Shown here: positions 43,481-54,555 of the stretch, piece after piece
Layout of the letters: each line of letters starts with the position of its first letter
Numbering within the stretch: the stretch's first letter is position 1
Assembly (NCBI GenBank): GCA_000507305.1
Contig: DF239162.1
Coordinates: forward strand, 193,501 to 257,500
Source of the DNA: Breviolum minutum Mf 1.05b.01
Lineage: Eukaryota > Sar > Dinophyceae > Suessiales > Symbiodiniaceae
DNA length: 64,000 bases
Direction: 5' to 3'
Made by a program: the position numbers and the translations under genes
The notes under the pieces: generated by a model
Told to the model about the DNA's origin: nothing
Database searches by the model: none
The model's input: the letters and a program-made list of their open reading frames with translations, nothing else

Positions 43481-43581
43481 AATCTGAAAAATGATGGTTT
43501 CTTTTGGCGGACCCAATTTCACTGGCTCGCTGCCATTGCATGGTTTGAAGTAAACATCGTAGATTTCTCCACCGGTGTAAC
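43481..43581 (-). CDS. Probable internal exon, minus strand
   Basis: Acceptor GCCTTTTTCAAG, then 33 codons reading YTGGEIYDVYFKPCNGSEPV and KLGPPKETIIFQI, then a GTGCCT donor. The phase (1 to 0) does not fit exon 42943-43133 directly. The plus strand is open here, but with poorer codon choice. Confidence 0.45.
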
Positions 43582-43807
43582 CTTGAAAAAGGCCGCAGTG
43601 GGATTGCATTTTTGTTGGGTTTTTGTTGGTGCAGGATCTTATGCTTGGTTTTTTTGCGGATTTGAAGGTGATATTTACAAACCACCAATCCGGGACTTAG
43701 TTTTTGGGTGGGGGAAATAGAAACCAAAGCCAAACCCTCAACATATGTAATCAACGCTCTCTTTCCCAATGTCAAATGCTTATGGTGAAAATACAATGAA
43801 ACATTGT

Positions 43808-43955
43808 CAGTACTTGGAGGATCATCCCAGGTATCGTAAATACGTAGTTAGTAACCCCCATTTATAAGCCACTTGGGGGAATCAAACCCACTTGGGGGAC
43901 TTGCTAACCATGCTTATCAACCACTTGCAAGTCCTGGGATGATCCTCAGAGTAGC
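43808..43955. mobile_element. Foldback element, family F5 (typical copy)
   Basis: 'gtacttggaggatcatccca' pairs with 'tcctgggatgatcctcagag'; inside are 'aagccacttgggggaatc' and 'cccacttgggggacttgc'. Confidence 0.8.
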
Positions 43956-44493
43956 TTGTTCGGGGATGTATCACTTGTAATGTGTGCATGTATAGAGCAT
44001 CTTGGGTTGATGACTATTCTTCAACTTGAATGGAGAAGTAGAAGGCTACACCCACGAAAACTAAAATGACAATGGAGAAACACCCAGCTTAGTAGGAGAT
44101 ACATCTTCAAATAGTTGGAAATTTCCAGTGTCATGTTGGTTTTCGGGGGTGTATCTGCTTTGGTTCTTAAACAACTGACGCCCCCTCAAACAAACAATCC
44201 AACTATGCCACTCTATCTCAGGGTGTGATGAAATTGTCTTGCCAAAGAAAGAAACGACAAATAATCCCATCCCATCATGTATGGGTTTCCAGAATTGAAT
44301 AATCCCGATAGTTAGGGGGTAGTAAATCACTTGCATATGCAAATCAATCAAGCAGGCCGTTTTGTGTAGTGGCTAGGAACAGTGTTGGTTCTTTTTTTTC
44401 GTTTTTGCAACCCTTGTTCAGCGGTTTAACATGTTTTTTTCCTTCGGATCTTCACCACAGGTTTTTGTCCAAGAAAACGCGTGAAACCGAAAC

Positions 44494-44572
44494 CTCACGG
44501 AAGTACCTGGCACCCTCAACTACCAGCTGCCACCCGCAAACATTGATACCAGGACCAAACGTAGGCAAATAC
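44494..44572 (-). CDS. Probable internal exon, minus strand
   Basis: Acceptor TGGTTTGCAG, then 26 codons (YLPTFGPGINVCGWQLVVEG, ARYFRE) before GTTTCG. Phase 2 to 0. It fits the general region of exons 42943-44861, but I could not chain it. The plus strand is also open. Confidence 0.4.
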
Positions 44573-44711
44573 CTGCAAACCATAGTGTACCATGTTTTAA
44601 GGCAACTGTGGCTGTTTTAGGGGTAAAGTTGATGGAAATTAACAGCAACTTGTTTTCCAGGTATACGATACATATGGGTATTCATGTCGTTTGGGTTTCG
44701 ACGCAACCTAC

Positions 44712-44861
44712 CTTGCAGGAACTTGCAGTTAGTTCCATGTCGGCCACTTGTGCCCAAGAAACTGCATGAAGTTTGCTTCGCTGGCCTTGAGACATTTGGT
44801 TTTTTCGGCTCCCAAAAGCTGTGCTATTTCTTAACTCGAGTTGTCTTTTGAAACCCAACCG
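44712..44861 (-). CDS. Internal exon of an unidentified minus-strand gene
   Basis: 150 nt, 50 codons, between acceptor TTTTGTGAAAAG and a strong donor AAG/GTAGGT. It reads RLGFKRQLELRNSTAFGSRK, NQMSQGQRSKLHAVSWAQVA and DMELTASSCK. Phase 0 to 0. Basic, Gln- and Ser-rich first half. No domain recognised. Confidence 0.55.
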
Positions 44862-47800
44862 CTTTTCACAAAAAAGGGCTGTTTTACAGGCTAATTCTCT
44901 AATTCCAACTTTGAACCCCAATTTTATGTTAGTGAAACATTCCAACACTGCTGGCTGGTCAACACAAAGGGCCCAAATGATATCCGCATGATGTCTTGAA
45001 AAACAAGGGTCAAAAACAACAATGGTTCAACACTTGCTTTGATTCTGGGGGCCACTGTGGAAAAAGATAGGCAGCCCGGGGATGGGATTCCTAGTCAAGG
45101 GAGCCACGAAATAGCAAGTCAACCCCCCCCAGAATCGCAATTCCACATGTTTCCCCGAATTTTTCGGGTGAAACACATTGCCGCTCAAAACTGGCGAAAC
45201 ATATTTCAGGCAGGCGTAATAAACCACCGGTCAACGGAGTTTCCTGGTTCCCTTACTAGGTGGTAGGTACCATATAATCCCCCACTTGGCAGTACATACC
45301 ACTTAGAATATTGCCTATTGGGTGATTATATATCACCCGCCACCTATTAAGGGAACCAGAAACAGCTATTGAACCGGTAGAGACGTGCGAAGCTCTTCAA
45401 CGTTGCTATGGGAAAAAGCATCCACCGAGTGGCTTGTCATTGCCGCCGCCGCCGCCGCCACCGCCACCGCAACCCATCAAGGAGACCGACCTTCGAAACC
45501 GCACGACTGACATCGTCCCACGAACCGTTGAAGCAACGAAACCTTTAGTTTTGGTGAAGATATGAATAGGGAAACATCCATTTTTGATGTTATATTTTTG
45601 GGAAATACATTGAAGTTTTTGTTCTTTTTTGGAGATTATAGACCAGGTGATCTCGTATGTTGATCGGATCTTGTCCCTGTATTGGTCCTGGAGGAGAACG
45701 ACTCAGGAGAAAAATAGTTCAGCAGCCAGCAACTTTCCTGTGATTTCCTCGTGACCACAACACTTTGGATTCGTACGGATGAAAAATGGCCTGTGATCGC
45801 AAAAGCCAATTTTTTGGGCTGCTCTCAGATGCTAACTTTGCGTCGCAATCATCTAGAAAAGGTTTTGGAAAGATTTGATTGAAGGTGGTTTCAAGCCATC
45901 TGAAAAATATTAGTCAAAATGGGAATCTTCCCCAAATAGGGTTGAAAATAAGAAATATTTGAAACCACCACCTAGATTTGCGTGAAGGTAGATGCAGCTG
46001 CACCAAACTTTTAGATTGAAGGTGTCAAGTGGTTGGCACGGCTGCCATTTCAACATGAACGACGCGACATGACTTTAAAGGTCCAAGCAACATAACCACG
46101 CCAATCATGGCAAGTGCATGCGATAAAAACCTTCCCATGGCACCAATTCGGATGACTGCAACAAAAAGTGCTTGCGAAAAGCGGATCAAGCTTCAGCCGA
46201 AACACCACAAAAAAACCTGCCATGCAAGAAGGGTGGATCCTGCCAAAGTGGGCGGCCGGAAGTCACGGAAGTTTTTTTTTTGCGGGGGTTGTTATAACTC
46301 CACTTATTTCGGGGTGAAAACAACCTGAGTGAAACCCATTTATAGGGCACCCATAACCCTACTTATAACTAGTAAGTGCTCACTTTGTGTCCATCACCGT
46401 CCAGAAATTTTCACATGCAGCAAAGGTCTGCCAAGGGCCCTTATAAGTGACGACCAGAATCTACGAAACAAAACCAAAAGGCTCCAAAAATCTACCAAAA
46501 AAACAGAAGCACAAGCCCAAGACAACACATTTGTTTCGGGAAGATTTTGAACAACTCATCCAAAAAATCGTGAATTTAATATCATGGGAATCTAAGGGGG
46601 GACCCGCCCAATGCCACTCCACCAAGAAATAAGGCCTTATTAAGGGACTATTAACCATGGGTTTCCCTTAACCATTGGGGGGGTACCCTTAGGTTCCCAT
46701 GATTACAACCAAATCGGATCATCATGATGTTCCGGCAAAATTCACCCCTCCCATCCTTTTCCGAAGGCTCCAGGTTTTCGCACACATCTCTCAAAGGGCG
46801 GGTGAACCTTGAGGAAAGATCCACATGTTGAGATGCAGATCGGTTTTTGGAAGATGATTGTAAAGAATCATGTTTACAAACATCCCTAGTTGGTGGTTGA
46901 ACCAACCAAATTTGAAAAATATGCTCGTCAAATTGGATCACGAAACTCCAGGGATCCGGGATGAAAATATAAATATTTGAAACCACCACCTAGATCCTGT
47001 TGCAATTCAATAGTTACAAGATGGGCCCCGAGCCGATCGTTATAAATGGGAGTTATTCGGCCTGTAAGTGGCCGAAAATAGATGGCTTTCATTGGTGTTA
47101 TATTCCACCCCGAAATCAGTGGAGTTATGGGCCCCCTACAAACATGTGGTAGGAGCCCACTTTGTAGGTAGGGATATTCAGTCCGCCTTCCGCCCGACCT
47201 TCTAAAAGTCGGAAATTTTCGGCCTTTTCTGGAACTGTGTTGGAGAAAAATCACCTACAAAGTGGGCTCAAAGTCACACAGTTATAATGGCCCATAACTC
47301 CACTGATTTTTGGGGTGAAGTTTCACCCCAGTGAAAGCCATCTATTTTCGGCCATTTATAGGAGGCCCCGCAACCTACATTTTTTGTAACGATCGGCTCC
47401 GGGCCCATCTAGCAGCCAAATTTCCAGCCGGTGATCCTTGCGGCTCAAAAAAAGATGTTCATCAACGAAATCTAACATGTAGATACCAAAAAATTATGGG
47501 CCTTGGAAAATGTATCTCCTTTCAAACATGGCGTCATTTTGGGTATCTATGTTTGATTTCAGGGTGGTACATCCACTTTTTTTGCAACACTTAGATACCC
47601 AAGATGTTACCAAACCATCATTTTTCCACCAGAGCTGCTTGGTACATCCACTTTCCAACATTTTTTTCTGGTGAAACACCACCAAGCAGCTCTCTTGGCG
47701 CAGCACACGCCGAAGCTTGCCTTTCATGGCCTCAAAAATTGACGATGAAAAGTACGACTGGGGAATATATTGGATGAGTGGTGGAATCTACCTAGATCTT

Positions 47801-47977
47801 CTAGATGTTGGTAAAATTTCTGCCTTCAAAGGTAGTTTTTTTTTGGTGAATTTCGGCACATATTTTACATACAATTTTGGAAGATCCCGGTAGACACAAC
47901 AAACATATACAAAAATATTCATCCTATTTGAATAGTATCTTTGCACTTCTTCAACATATTTTATCAATGTTGTTCGG

Positions 47978-48054
<77 letters not shown>

Positions 48055-48393
48055 GATCAACAGTATTACAAAACCAAAGGACCAGCGTATCAAAGGACAA
48101 AAACATAAAAACATACATGGAAACCATCGAACAGAATCAAACAAAATATGGGGAAAACCATCCCCCCTCAAACATTTCCCCAAAAATTGGCGAACTTCGC
48201 AGACCTAAAAAAAAGGCTTCGGCTGTCATATTCTTTCAATTCAAAAAACCATCCAAAAGTGAAAATATGTTTTTCGTGGCATTGTTTTGGGAATTTACGT
48301 CTGTCTATGCCCCCCCCCCCCAAAACCCCACCAAAATTCACCCAGGACAATTCAGGCCTCAACAAAAACAAATCAACCCAAACAATAGGATGA
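44862..48393. other. Unresolved stretch with coding-like islands and foldback elements
   Basis: Islands at 45030-45220 (minus), 45366-45565 (plus, Pro-rich, ending in TGA; or minus, Gly-rich), 45647-45705 (minus, after TTTTTCTCCTGAG), 46107-46275 (both strands), 46420-46550 (plus) and 46700-46870 (minus). I could not join them. Elements: F2 (45880-45977, 46885-46993), F8 (46280-46400, 47015-47165, 47262-47410) and F9 (46585-46705), plus elements near 47490-47580 and 47780-47890 whose sequences recur at about 17030 and 37600. Confidence 0.4.
47978..48055. repeat. (TTG)n microsatellite in a possible exon
   Basis: About 26 TTG units. On the minus strand it would encode poly-Asn followed by RTTLIKYVEEVQRYYSNRMN, ending before a GTATAT donor. 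Minus-strand poly-Asn also occurs in terminal exon 33599-33798, but here no acceptor or partner exon was found. Confidence 0.8.
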
Positions 48394-48549
48394 TCAATTT
48401 TCCTTCATGGCCATCATCAAGTGCATCATTTTCCCCATGAATTCAGCTATTTGAGTCCCAATTGCTCCAGCTTTTTTGATGGCACTGATGCGTCCACCAT
48501 CAGCATTCGCGGTGCCCTCAGGACAAATGCAAATCCGGAGGTTTTTGTT
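48394..48549 (-). CDS. Terminal exon of an unidentified minus-strand gene
   Basis: Acceptor GTTGCTCATCCAG, then 51 codons and TGA: NKNLRICICPEGTANADGGR, ISAIKKAGAIGTQIAEFMGK, MMHLMMAMKEN. Strongly protein-like, with an amphipathic Met-rich end. Phase 0 on entry. Likely the end of the gene carrying exons 49742-49856 and 50054-50134, with one exon between them missing. Confidence 0.6.
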   Translation of the reverse strand, partial: NKNLRICICPEGTANADGGRISAIKKAGAIGTQIAEFMGKMMHLMMAMKEN

Positions 48550-49227
48550 CTGGATGAGCAACGAGCTTCAGTTATTCTTCTGTTGTGAGTACAAGGAGGA
48601 TGATCCCATGACTTGTGAGGGGTTAATAACCAGGATTAACAAGTCCAAGGACGTTTAGTTGTCACCAAACATTTCAGGGACCTAACGTGGACGAATCCGC
48701 ACCTATGTAAGCTGTACTGATACAGGTTCAGGATTCCTGCATTTTTGGTATCTGAAACTTTTGGTGAATTGAGCTTCAGTTGTTTGTTTGTGAGTAGAAG
48801 TTTGTTGAGAAAACCCGGGCCCCAACAATGATGGGCCCTGAGATTCTATTGTGAAATGTTTAGTTCCAAAAAGAAACGCTATTTGGTAGTAGGCCATCCT
48901 AAATTATCCTAAACATATATTGGCAATAGGCAGTTTCAAAGGCTATGTTAGTTCCCAAGGCTATGTGATGAAATGTAGGGTATTCTCGCTGAAAAACAGC
49001 TTGCCTCTGAAAATAGGCTATCCTGGTATCCTGAAACGAAACAATCGAAGGACAAGTTTAGCAAATCCATTGTTTGCCATATCATATTTTCACCAGTTTA
49101 CATATATGTATATATAAATTTTCAACCAAACCACCACTATTGAAAAAAAAACATCAACCAATGACCAAACATTTGAGAAATCAAATCACATTAACTTTGA
49201 CAGTTGAGCAACGTGAAAGAAACTCGC

Positions 49228-49355
49228 GGATGACGTTCCATGATACTGATTGGTTCACCAAGGGATCCTTGTAATGGCTACTGATAGTCCCTATTTAACT
49301 GGGGTGGTATAATCCTGTATGTGCAACAAATAACAAGGATTTTGGTCACTGCTCA
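49228..49355. mobile_element. Foldback/introner-like element, family F1
   Basis: 'gacgttccatgatactgatt', 'accaagggatccttgtaatg', 'taactggggtggtataatcc' and 'ttttggtcactgctcag'. Confidence 0.7.
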
Positions 49356-49741
49356 GTCGTTAGTTGAGTCAGCAATCTCAACAAAAATCTGAACCAACAT
49401 TGGGTTCATCTTCCCCAAATATGCTAACACAAAGCAACTTGAGACCAATGTAAACCGATTTTCATTGCTTTAAAGATGTTGATATGATATCATTTGTGTG
49501 CCTTAAGGTGTTGAAGCTAAGGTTGATCACACAGGTTCTAGTGTTTGTGGAGTTGGATCTGTAATACAATATGAATAGTGTATGAGATAAGGCATTCCGT
49601 GCACGATTCATGCCTGATATAACATATAGTATCTATAGTGTTGTTATGGACTATCAACAATTTATAACAGTTTCACGTGTAGATCCACTTTCGAATAAGG
49701 GGCTAAGAAAGAAGAAACAATATAGAAATATGGGCGATGAC

Positions 49742-49856
49742 CTTTGATTCCCGATTCACCAGCAGCATTGCTACGGCACATGTCGTGGTACCTTTCAGAG
49801 TGAGGATGTTTGTTTAACACTTCCCGAAAACTTCCCAAAAGGATAGTGGTGGATTT
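49742..49856 (-). CDS. Internal exon of an unidentified minus-strand gene
   Basis: Acceptor CCAAAGAAAAG, then 38 codons (KSTTILLGSFREVLNKHPHS, ERYHDMCRSNAAGESGIK) and a GTCATC donor. It enters in phase 0, matching exon 50054-50134, and leaves in phase 1. Confidence 0.55.
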
Positions 49857-50053
49857 CTTTTCTTTGGCAAAAAATATTGATCTTTTCAAAAAATTGGATA
49901 GATAAAATCACTAATTGGGTGTTTCCTTAGAATGGTGGTACTCCCAAAACACCCCAAAATAATCATTTTTAGTCGGAAAACCCATGGTTGTTGGGTACCA
50001 CCATTTTAGGAAGCTCCCATAATTTGATGGATCCAAAGGCAGTACCATCTCAC

Positions 50054-50134
50054 TCTTTCAGGCCGTGCCTGTGGTTCATCCTCACTGTCATTACTGTCAG
50101 CACGACTTTCAGCCTTGACACTGATGGACTTGGC
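50054..50134 (-). CDS. Internal exon of an unidentified minus-strand gene (acidic Ser-rich)
   Basis: Acceptor GGGTTTTCTGAG, 27 codons (AKSISVKAESRADSNDSEDE, PQARPER) and a canonical GTGAGA donor. Phase 0 to 0. It looks like a disordered acidic linker. Followed by exon 49742-49856. Confidence 0.6.
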
Positions 50135-50247
50135 CTCAGAAAACCCGGCCCGTCAACCTATCCCCCCTCCCTAGAAATAAGGGTTTCATAAGTTCATAAC
50201 GCCTTATTAAGGAAAACCAATGGTTAAAAACCCACCGAAAAAACCTT

Positions 50248-50385
50248 CTTACTTTCCATATAATACTGGTTGTTTCATAGGGATCCTGATAATGGTTTAT
50301 CATAATCTGCTCATAAGTGAGTAGTATATATAATCCCCTATATACCCTAAACAACCAGGGGGCCTTTTTTCATTGCTCATATCAT
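50248..50385. mobile_element. Foldback/introner-like element, family F1
   Basis: 'cttactttccatataatact', 'tcatagggatcctgataatg', 'gagtagtatatataatcccc', 'aaacaaccagggggcc' and 'tttttcattgctcatatc'. An F10 copy lies beside it at 50140-50240. Confidence 0.8.
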
Positions 50386-50809
50386 TCCATGGCTTTATTT
50401 CAATCTGACTCTGGCAACTCTCATCCACAGGATTTCAGTGGAGTTTCTTTGAACCTAACTGGGGATGTTGGGAGGTTATAAGATCACTAGATCATGATCC
50501 TCCTACCCTCCGGTAAACTAACATAGCGATGAAATATCCCCATTTTTAATAGGAAATACATCTTCAATCCGGGTCCATTTCCCATTGCTATGTTAAACAT
50601 AGCTCCGAAGTTAAACAGTTCGCCCCTGAAAAATGGTGGTTGGAAGACGACCCTTTCCTATTGGGAGTTGGTAACTGTTCAGGGGAAAAAGGCTGTTAAA
50701 CTTCGGGAAGGTATTAGATCATGATCCTCCTAACTATCCCCCAAAAAAAACTACCCCCACCAGCAACAAGGATGAAAGAAAACGGCATTTTTTTGCGGGA
50801 CAATGGTGC

Positions 50810-50900
50810 CTTCACAAACCCCTGAACAAGCCATTATTTCTGGGTGGGGTAGTTTTGATGAGGGGAGGTGCGGGGCCATGATTGGTTCACCAACAAAAAA
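50810..50900 (-). CDS. Probable internal exon, minus strand
   Basis: Acceptor TTTTTTTTGCCCCAAG, 30 codons (FFVGEPIMAPHLPSSKLPHP, EIMACSGVCE) and a GC donor (GAAG/GCACCA), the same donor form as several aldolase introns. Phase 0 to 1. The plus strand is open too. Confidence 0.45.
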
Positions 50901-51115
50901 CTTGGGGCAAAAAAAATCGTTCAAAATGTTTGTTAGGAGGAATTCAAATACATTTGTTTTTGGTAGCAAAGACCTAGAATTTGGGGTGAAAAAAACAAAT
51001 TCTTTTCATATTTTGTTCCGGCTCTGTCATATGGGTCCAGACCGTTGAGGTTTCGTGAAATCTGTCTCCCTCCAAAACTCTTCATTTAGATTTTGGTGTC
51101 CACAGCCCCCCTCAC

Positions 51116-51168
51116 CCTTGTATGGCCCAATCCCACAAAGGTTGCACAAGTTACACCCAGCAACAAAG
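51116..51168 (-). CDS. Possible internal exon, minus strand (Cys-rich)
   Basis: Acceptor GATTTTCGCAG, then FVAGCNLCNLCGIGPYK and a GTGAGG donor. The CNLCNLC spacing could be a metal site. The plus strand (51093-51302) is an equally open ATG-to-stop frame, so confidence is low. Confidence 0.35.
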
Positions 51169-51675
51169 CTGCGAAAATCCATCAACCACCAACCAGCAAA
51201 CTGGAGTCCGATGCTGAAACTTGCCATGGCCTTCTAAGTCCCCTTACCACACTATTGAAGCAATCAGCCCACCAATTGTCCCATTGCTCCTCACACAAAT
51301 GATACACCCCCGAAATTTAACATGGAACCTGAAAATAATGGTTTCCAACTGGACTTTCCTTTTCCAGGGACTTATTTTCAGGTTCCATATTAAAATTCGG
51401 GGGTGTACTATGAATTTTTGGGCATCCTTGCAACAAAAAACTCGCATCTTCCGGGTTTAAAATAGAATTATCCCGGCAAGAGACCCCAAACAGTGTAAAA
51501 ACGAAATGCAATGAAGCGACATACATTCTATAAGGCAATCTCACATCACATTTCACCACATCACCACCACTACTACTCGTACTATTTGTAGGTTTGGAAA
51601 GCTATGTGGGCCCAAGGTCTCTTTGCCAAGAACCTGGCTGTTTCTGACCTGTTTCCGACCACTCTATGTGAGCAG

Positions 51676-52115
51676 CATGTGAAAGCACTGCATGTGTGAG
51701 CACACTATGTGTGAGCACTCTTTGTGTGAGCACTCTATGTGTGAGCACTCTATGTGNNNNNNNNNNNNNNNNNNNNNNNNNNNNNNNNNNNNNNNNNNNN
51801 NNNNNNNNNNNNNNNNNNNNNNNNNNNNNNNNNNNNNNNNNNNNNNNNNNNNNNNNNNNNNNNNNNNNNNNNNNNNNNNNNNNNNNNNNNNNNNNNNNNN
51901 NNNNNNNNNNNNNNNNNNNNNNNNNNNNNNNNNNNNNNNNNNNNNNNNNNNNNNNNNNNNNNNNNNNNNNNNNNNNNNNNNNNNNNNNNNNNNNNNNNNN
52001 NNNNNNNNNNNNNNNNNNNNNNNNNNNNNNNNNNNNNNNNNNNNNNNNNNNNNNNNNNNNNNNNNNNNNNNNNNNNNNNNNNNNNNNNNNNNNNNNNNNN
52101 NNNNNNNNNNNNNNN
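51676..52115. repeat. 15-bp minisatellite with N gap
   Basis: Units of 'tgtgagcactctatg' or close variants from 51676 to 51756, then 359 N (51757-52115). All frames are open because the period is a multiple of three; on the minus strand one frame reads repeated HRVLT and then runs to a stop at 51602. I cannot tell whether it is coding. Confidence 0.85.
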
Positions 52116-52335
52116 CGAAAAGTACGAGAATTACCACGAAAAATGAACATCGAAGAAGTTGAAGAGCCGGAAACTATGAAAATTTACAGACAAAACCCGT
52201 TCACGCCGGTCTGAGCCACCCGAAAACTACGAAAATTCACAGACGAAACGAACATGCAAGCACGAAACCACGAAAATAGCGATGAAATCTGTGGTCCGCC
52301 ACCTCGATCTAGCCACCCCGGCTTTTTACACTTAC

Positions 52336-52403
52336 CGTAAGAACCCCAAGTGTTACCACACTGTTTGGGGAAAAACCGCCAAGGGTTGGCGCAAATGGTG
52401 CAA
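52336..52403 (-). CDS. Possible exon of the G-patch gene
   Basis: Acceptor ATCAACCAG and a canonical GTAAGTGT donor. In the phase left by exon 52789-52836 it reads APFAPTLGGFSPNSVVTLGV plus LT. The 5' half of the island is also open in another frame (STSCTICANPWRFF), and the plus strand is open. Confidence 0.4.
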
Positions 52404-52788
52404 CTGGTTGATGGCATCGCAGTTGCCAACGAATGACAATGGAAAAACAACCATGAATAAAGCTGTAACCTCCTGTTAAAAAAAATGTGTTGATTTTCCA
52501 TTACCATCTTAGGTTTTCGGGGTAGTATGAGTAGTATCTTCCTTGACATCTTTCCTTTTTGCTTCCGTGAAAAAAAAACGAGTCCCCCTTGCTTCCAGAA
52601 AAAAAACAAAAAACCACTGATACACCACCAAGGATGATGATTATCCCATTATTTATAGGGTTTGAACCATCCCAGGTGGTTAGCCGGATTTTGTCCATCA
52701 ACAGTATGGCAAGAATGGCGTCGATGGCAGAGCTCCTCGGATTTGCGTTTCTCAACGCCAAGGCCTTTCTTGTCCTCTCGCCTCTCAC

Positions 52789-52836
52789 CCTGTTCCGAAA
52801 AAATGGTGTGGTTGGAAGGTTGGGACCCGATCTCGA
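52789..52836 (-). CDS. Probable exon of the G-patch gene
   Basis: Acceptor GGCTGTTTTTTCAG and a canonical GTGAGAGG donor, encoding EIGSQPSNHTIFSEQ. It enters in phase 1, as exon 53357-53446 leaves. An F4 foldback fragment lies just downstream (about 52670-52707). Confidence 0.5.
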
Positions 52837-53129
52837 CTGAAAAAACAGCCAAGTCATCCGAGTTGCCAATAAAAATGAACAAATATTAAGGTAGAAGATG
52901 CAGTTTCGATGCAGAATAGGATGTAAATATGTAAATATATATTATTAAATATATATATATATATATGTAAACACTATATGATTCACATATGACACCGCCG
53001 TTGAAATCAATCATGGGGCCCATAACTCTCCATTGTTTTCTGGGTGAAATAACACCAGTTACCTTTTATATCCCATTACAATAAGGCCATCCTTGTGGGC
53101 CCTTCAAACTCCATCTTTTATAACTACTA

Positions 53130-53232
53130 TAGGTGGTGGTTGAACCACCCATTTGAAAAATGTGATCGTCAAACTGGATCATTTTGCAGGAATCCGGATG
53201 AAAGTCAAAAATATTTGAATCCACCACCTAGT
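53130..53232. mobile_element. Foldback element, family F2
   Basis: 'aggtggtggttgaaccaccc', 'gatcgtcaaactggatca' and 'tatttgaatccaccacctag'. Confidence 0.75.
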
Positions 53233-53356
53233 AATCCTTTCTACAAAAATTGGACAGATAAAACGATAAAATCACTACCCATAGGATCCATGCATGGGAT
53301 GAACATGCAAAATATTTGAATCCACCACCTAAGGCTTTGGGGGCCCCATCCTTGAC

Positions 53357-54102
53357 CGTATTTTTCCGTAGAAAAAAGTTGCGCCCGAACAGCCCGCACC
53401 TGCACGCACTCGGTGCGGCCATTCTTCAATCGACCCAAACCTTGACCTCAAAAACAAGGAGGGTCAGATGGAACATACCAATAAATTGACACCTTCATCT
53501 GAAAAAAACAAATTCAAGGCCAATGTGACTTAGCAATATTTTTGTTTAGTTTCAACTGGAAATGTTGGTTGTTTATCTTTTTGTTGGCTTTCAACTCAAC
53601 TTTTTCTGACAGCATGTCAAAAAACGCCTGAGGGGAATCAAATTAAGTACTGTAGCATTCGCTGGTTCTTAGAGACACAGAAAGAAAATTGGACAAACAA
53701 CAAATCTCTACAAACAAAATGTCGCTGTAACTGTTTCATGGATCTATCTAAAAAGTGCTTAAGCGATTCGAGAATAACATTGTACCCTAAGAATCCTGAC
53801 CCCTCAATCCAGTGGCTATACAGGTTCATTCACCCCTCCATTGGAGGGTCCTTGGGGATTCTTAGGGTAACAAGCAAATCCATGTCGCACCTTCCGTCCA
53901 GCCGTACTTCATGAGGATTTTCTTGCCAATATCCGACTCAAAAGCCCTGGCGAAGGATTTCGGATAGAAGAATCTGCCAGAAACCCCAGGAATTTCAAGA
54001 GGGAATCAACTGGAACCATTAAAAACAAAAACAAACATAGAAATGACTATAGTTGGTGGTAGAAAACCCACCACTACCGGAGGCATTTTTGAACAAACCC
54101 AT
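53357..54102 (-). CDS. G-patch domain protein (three exons)
   Basis: Exons 54102-54048, 53947-53891 and 53446-53357 join in frame. They read MGLFKNASGSGGFSTTNY; LFESDIGKKILMKYGWTE; GQGLGRLKNGRTECVQVR then AVRAQLFSTEKY. Across the junction this gives KKILMKYGWTEGQGLG followed by GRTE, the G-patch consensus: hydrophobic helix, GW-EGQGLG, then a Gly-containing loop. G-patch proteins bind and activate DEAH-box RNA helicases in splicing and ribosome assembly. Introns are 100 and 444 bp. The acceptors are TTCTGCGCAG, CCTTCGCCAG and TTGTTTTTGAG. The first exon begins with ATG, but whether that is the start is unknown. The gene probably continues with exons 52789-52836 and 52336-52403. Confidence 0.7.
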
Positions 54103-54289
54103 CTGCGCAGAAGTCGCAGGGACAAATGACAAATTTTTGAAACTGCATCAACGATAAGATGGGCGCCTACCAGTTTCAAAGTAGGATCCCATAACTCCAT
54201 GTGTAGAGGTCAAATAACCCCAGTTACCCATTTATAGAAGTTATAACACCATTTATTGATAACTAGTAGGGCCCACTTTGTATGCGTAC

Positions 54290-54555
54290 TAGAGTATCCA
54301 TGGAAGTGATCGTAACCATCGTTCGTAAGTTGGTTTGTCTTACCTATTCACGGGACCTATCCAAGCTACCTACTTATATATCTTAGATTTATAGGGGTGA
54401 AATAATCCGTTTACTAAGCTGGTTGGTGGTTTTAACCCCTTTGAAAAATATTCGTCAAAATGGGTTCATCTTCCTCAAATAGGGGTAAAAACAAAACATA
54501 TTTGAAACCACCACCCAGTAAGTTACTAAGTACCAGCAGGACATCTCAGTAGGTA
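54290..54555. mobile_element. Foldback element F6 carrying an F2 element inside
   Basis: F6 in reverse ('ccatggaagtgatcgtaacc', 'ggggtgaaataatccgttta', 'accagcaggacatctcag') is interrupted by an F2 copy at 54418-54520 ('ctggttggtggttttaaccc' ... 'tgaaaccaccacccag'), so F2 inserted after F6. Confidence 0.65.

Noticed and set aside
45366..45565. Plus-strand 65-codon frame with nine prolines and a stop
   Set aside because: The minus strand gives an equally open Gly-rich frame (MGCGGGGGGGG), and no partner exon was found for either.
53638..53829. 63-residue minus open frame (MNLYSHWIEGSGFLGYNVIL...)
   Set aside because: Protein-like to the eye, but it lies inside the intron between two G-patch exons and overlaps a hairpin repeat. 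A reminder that such frames occur by chance here.
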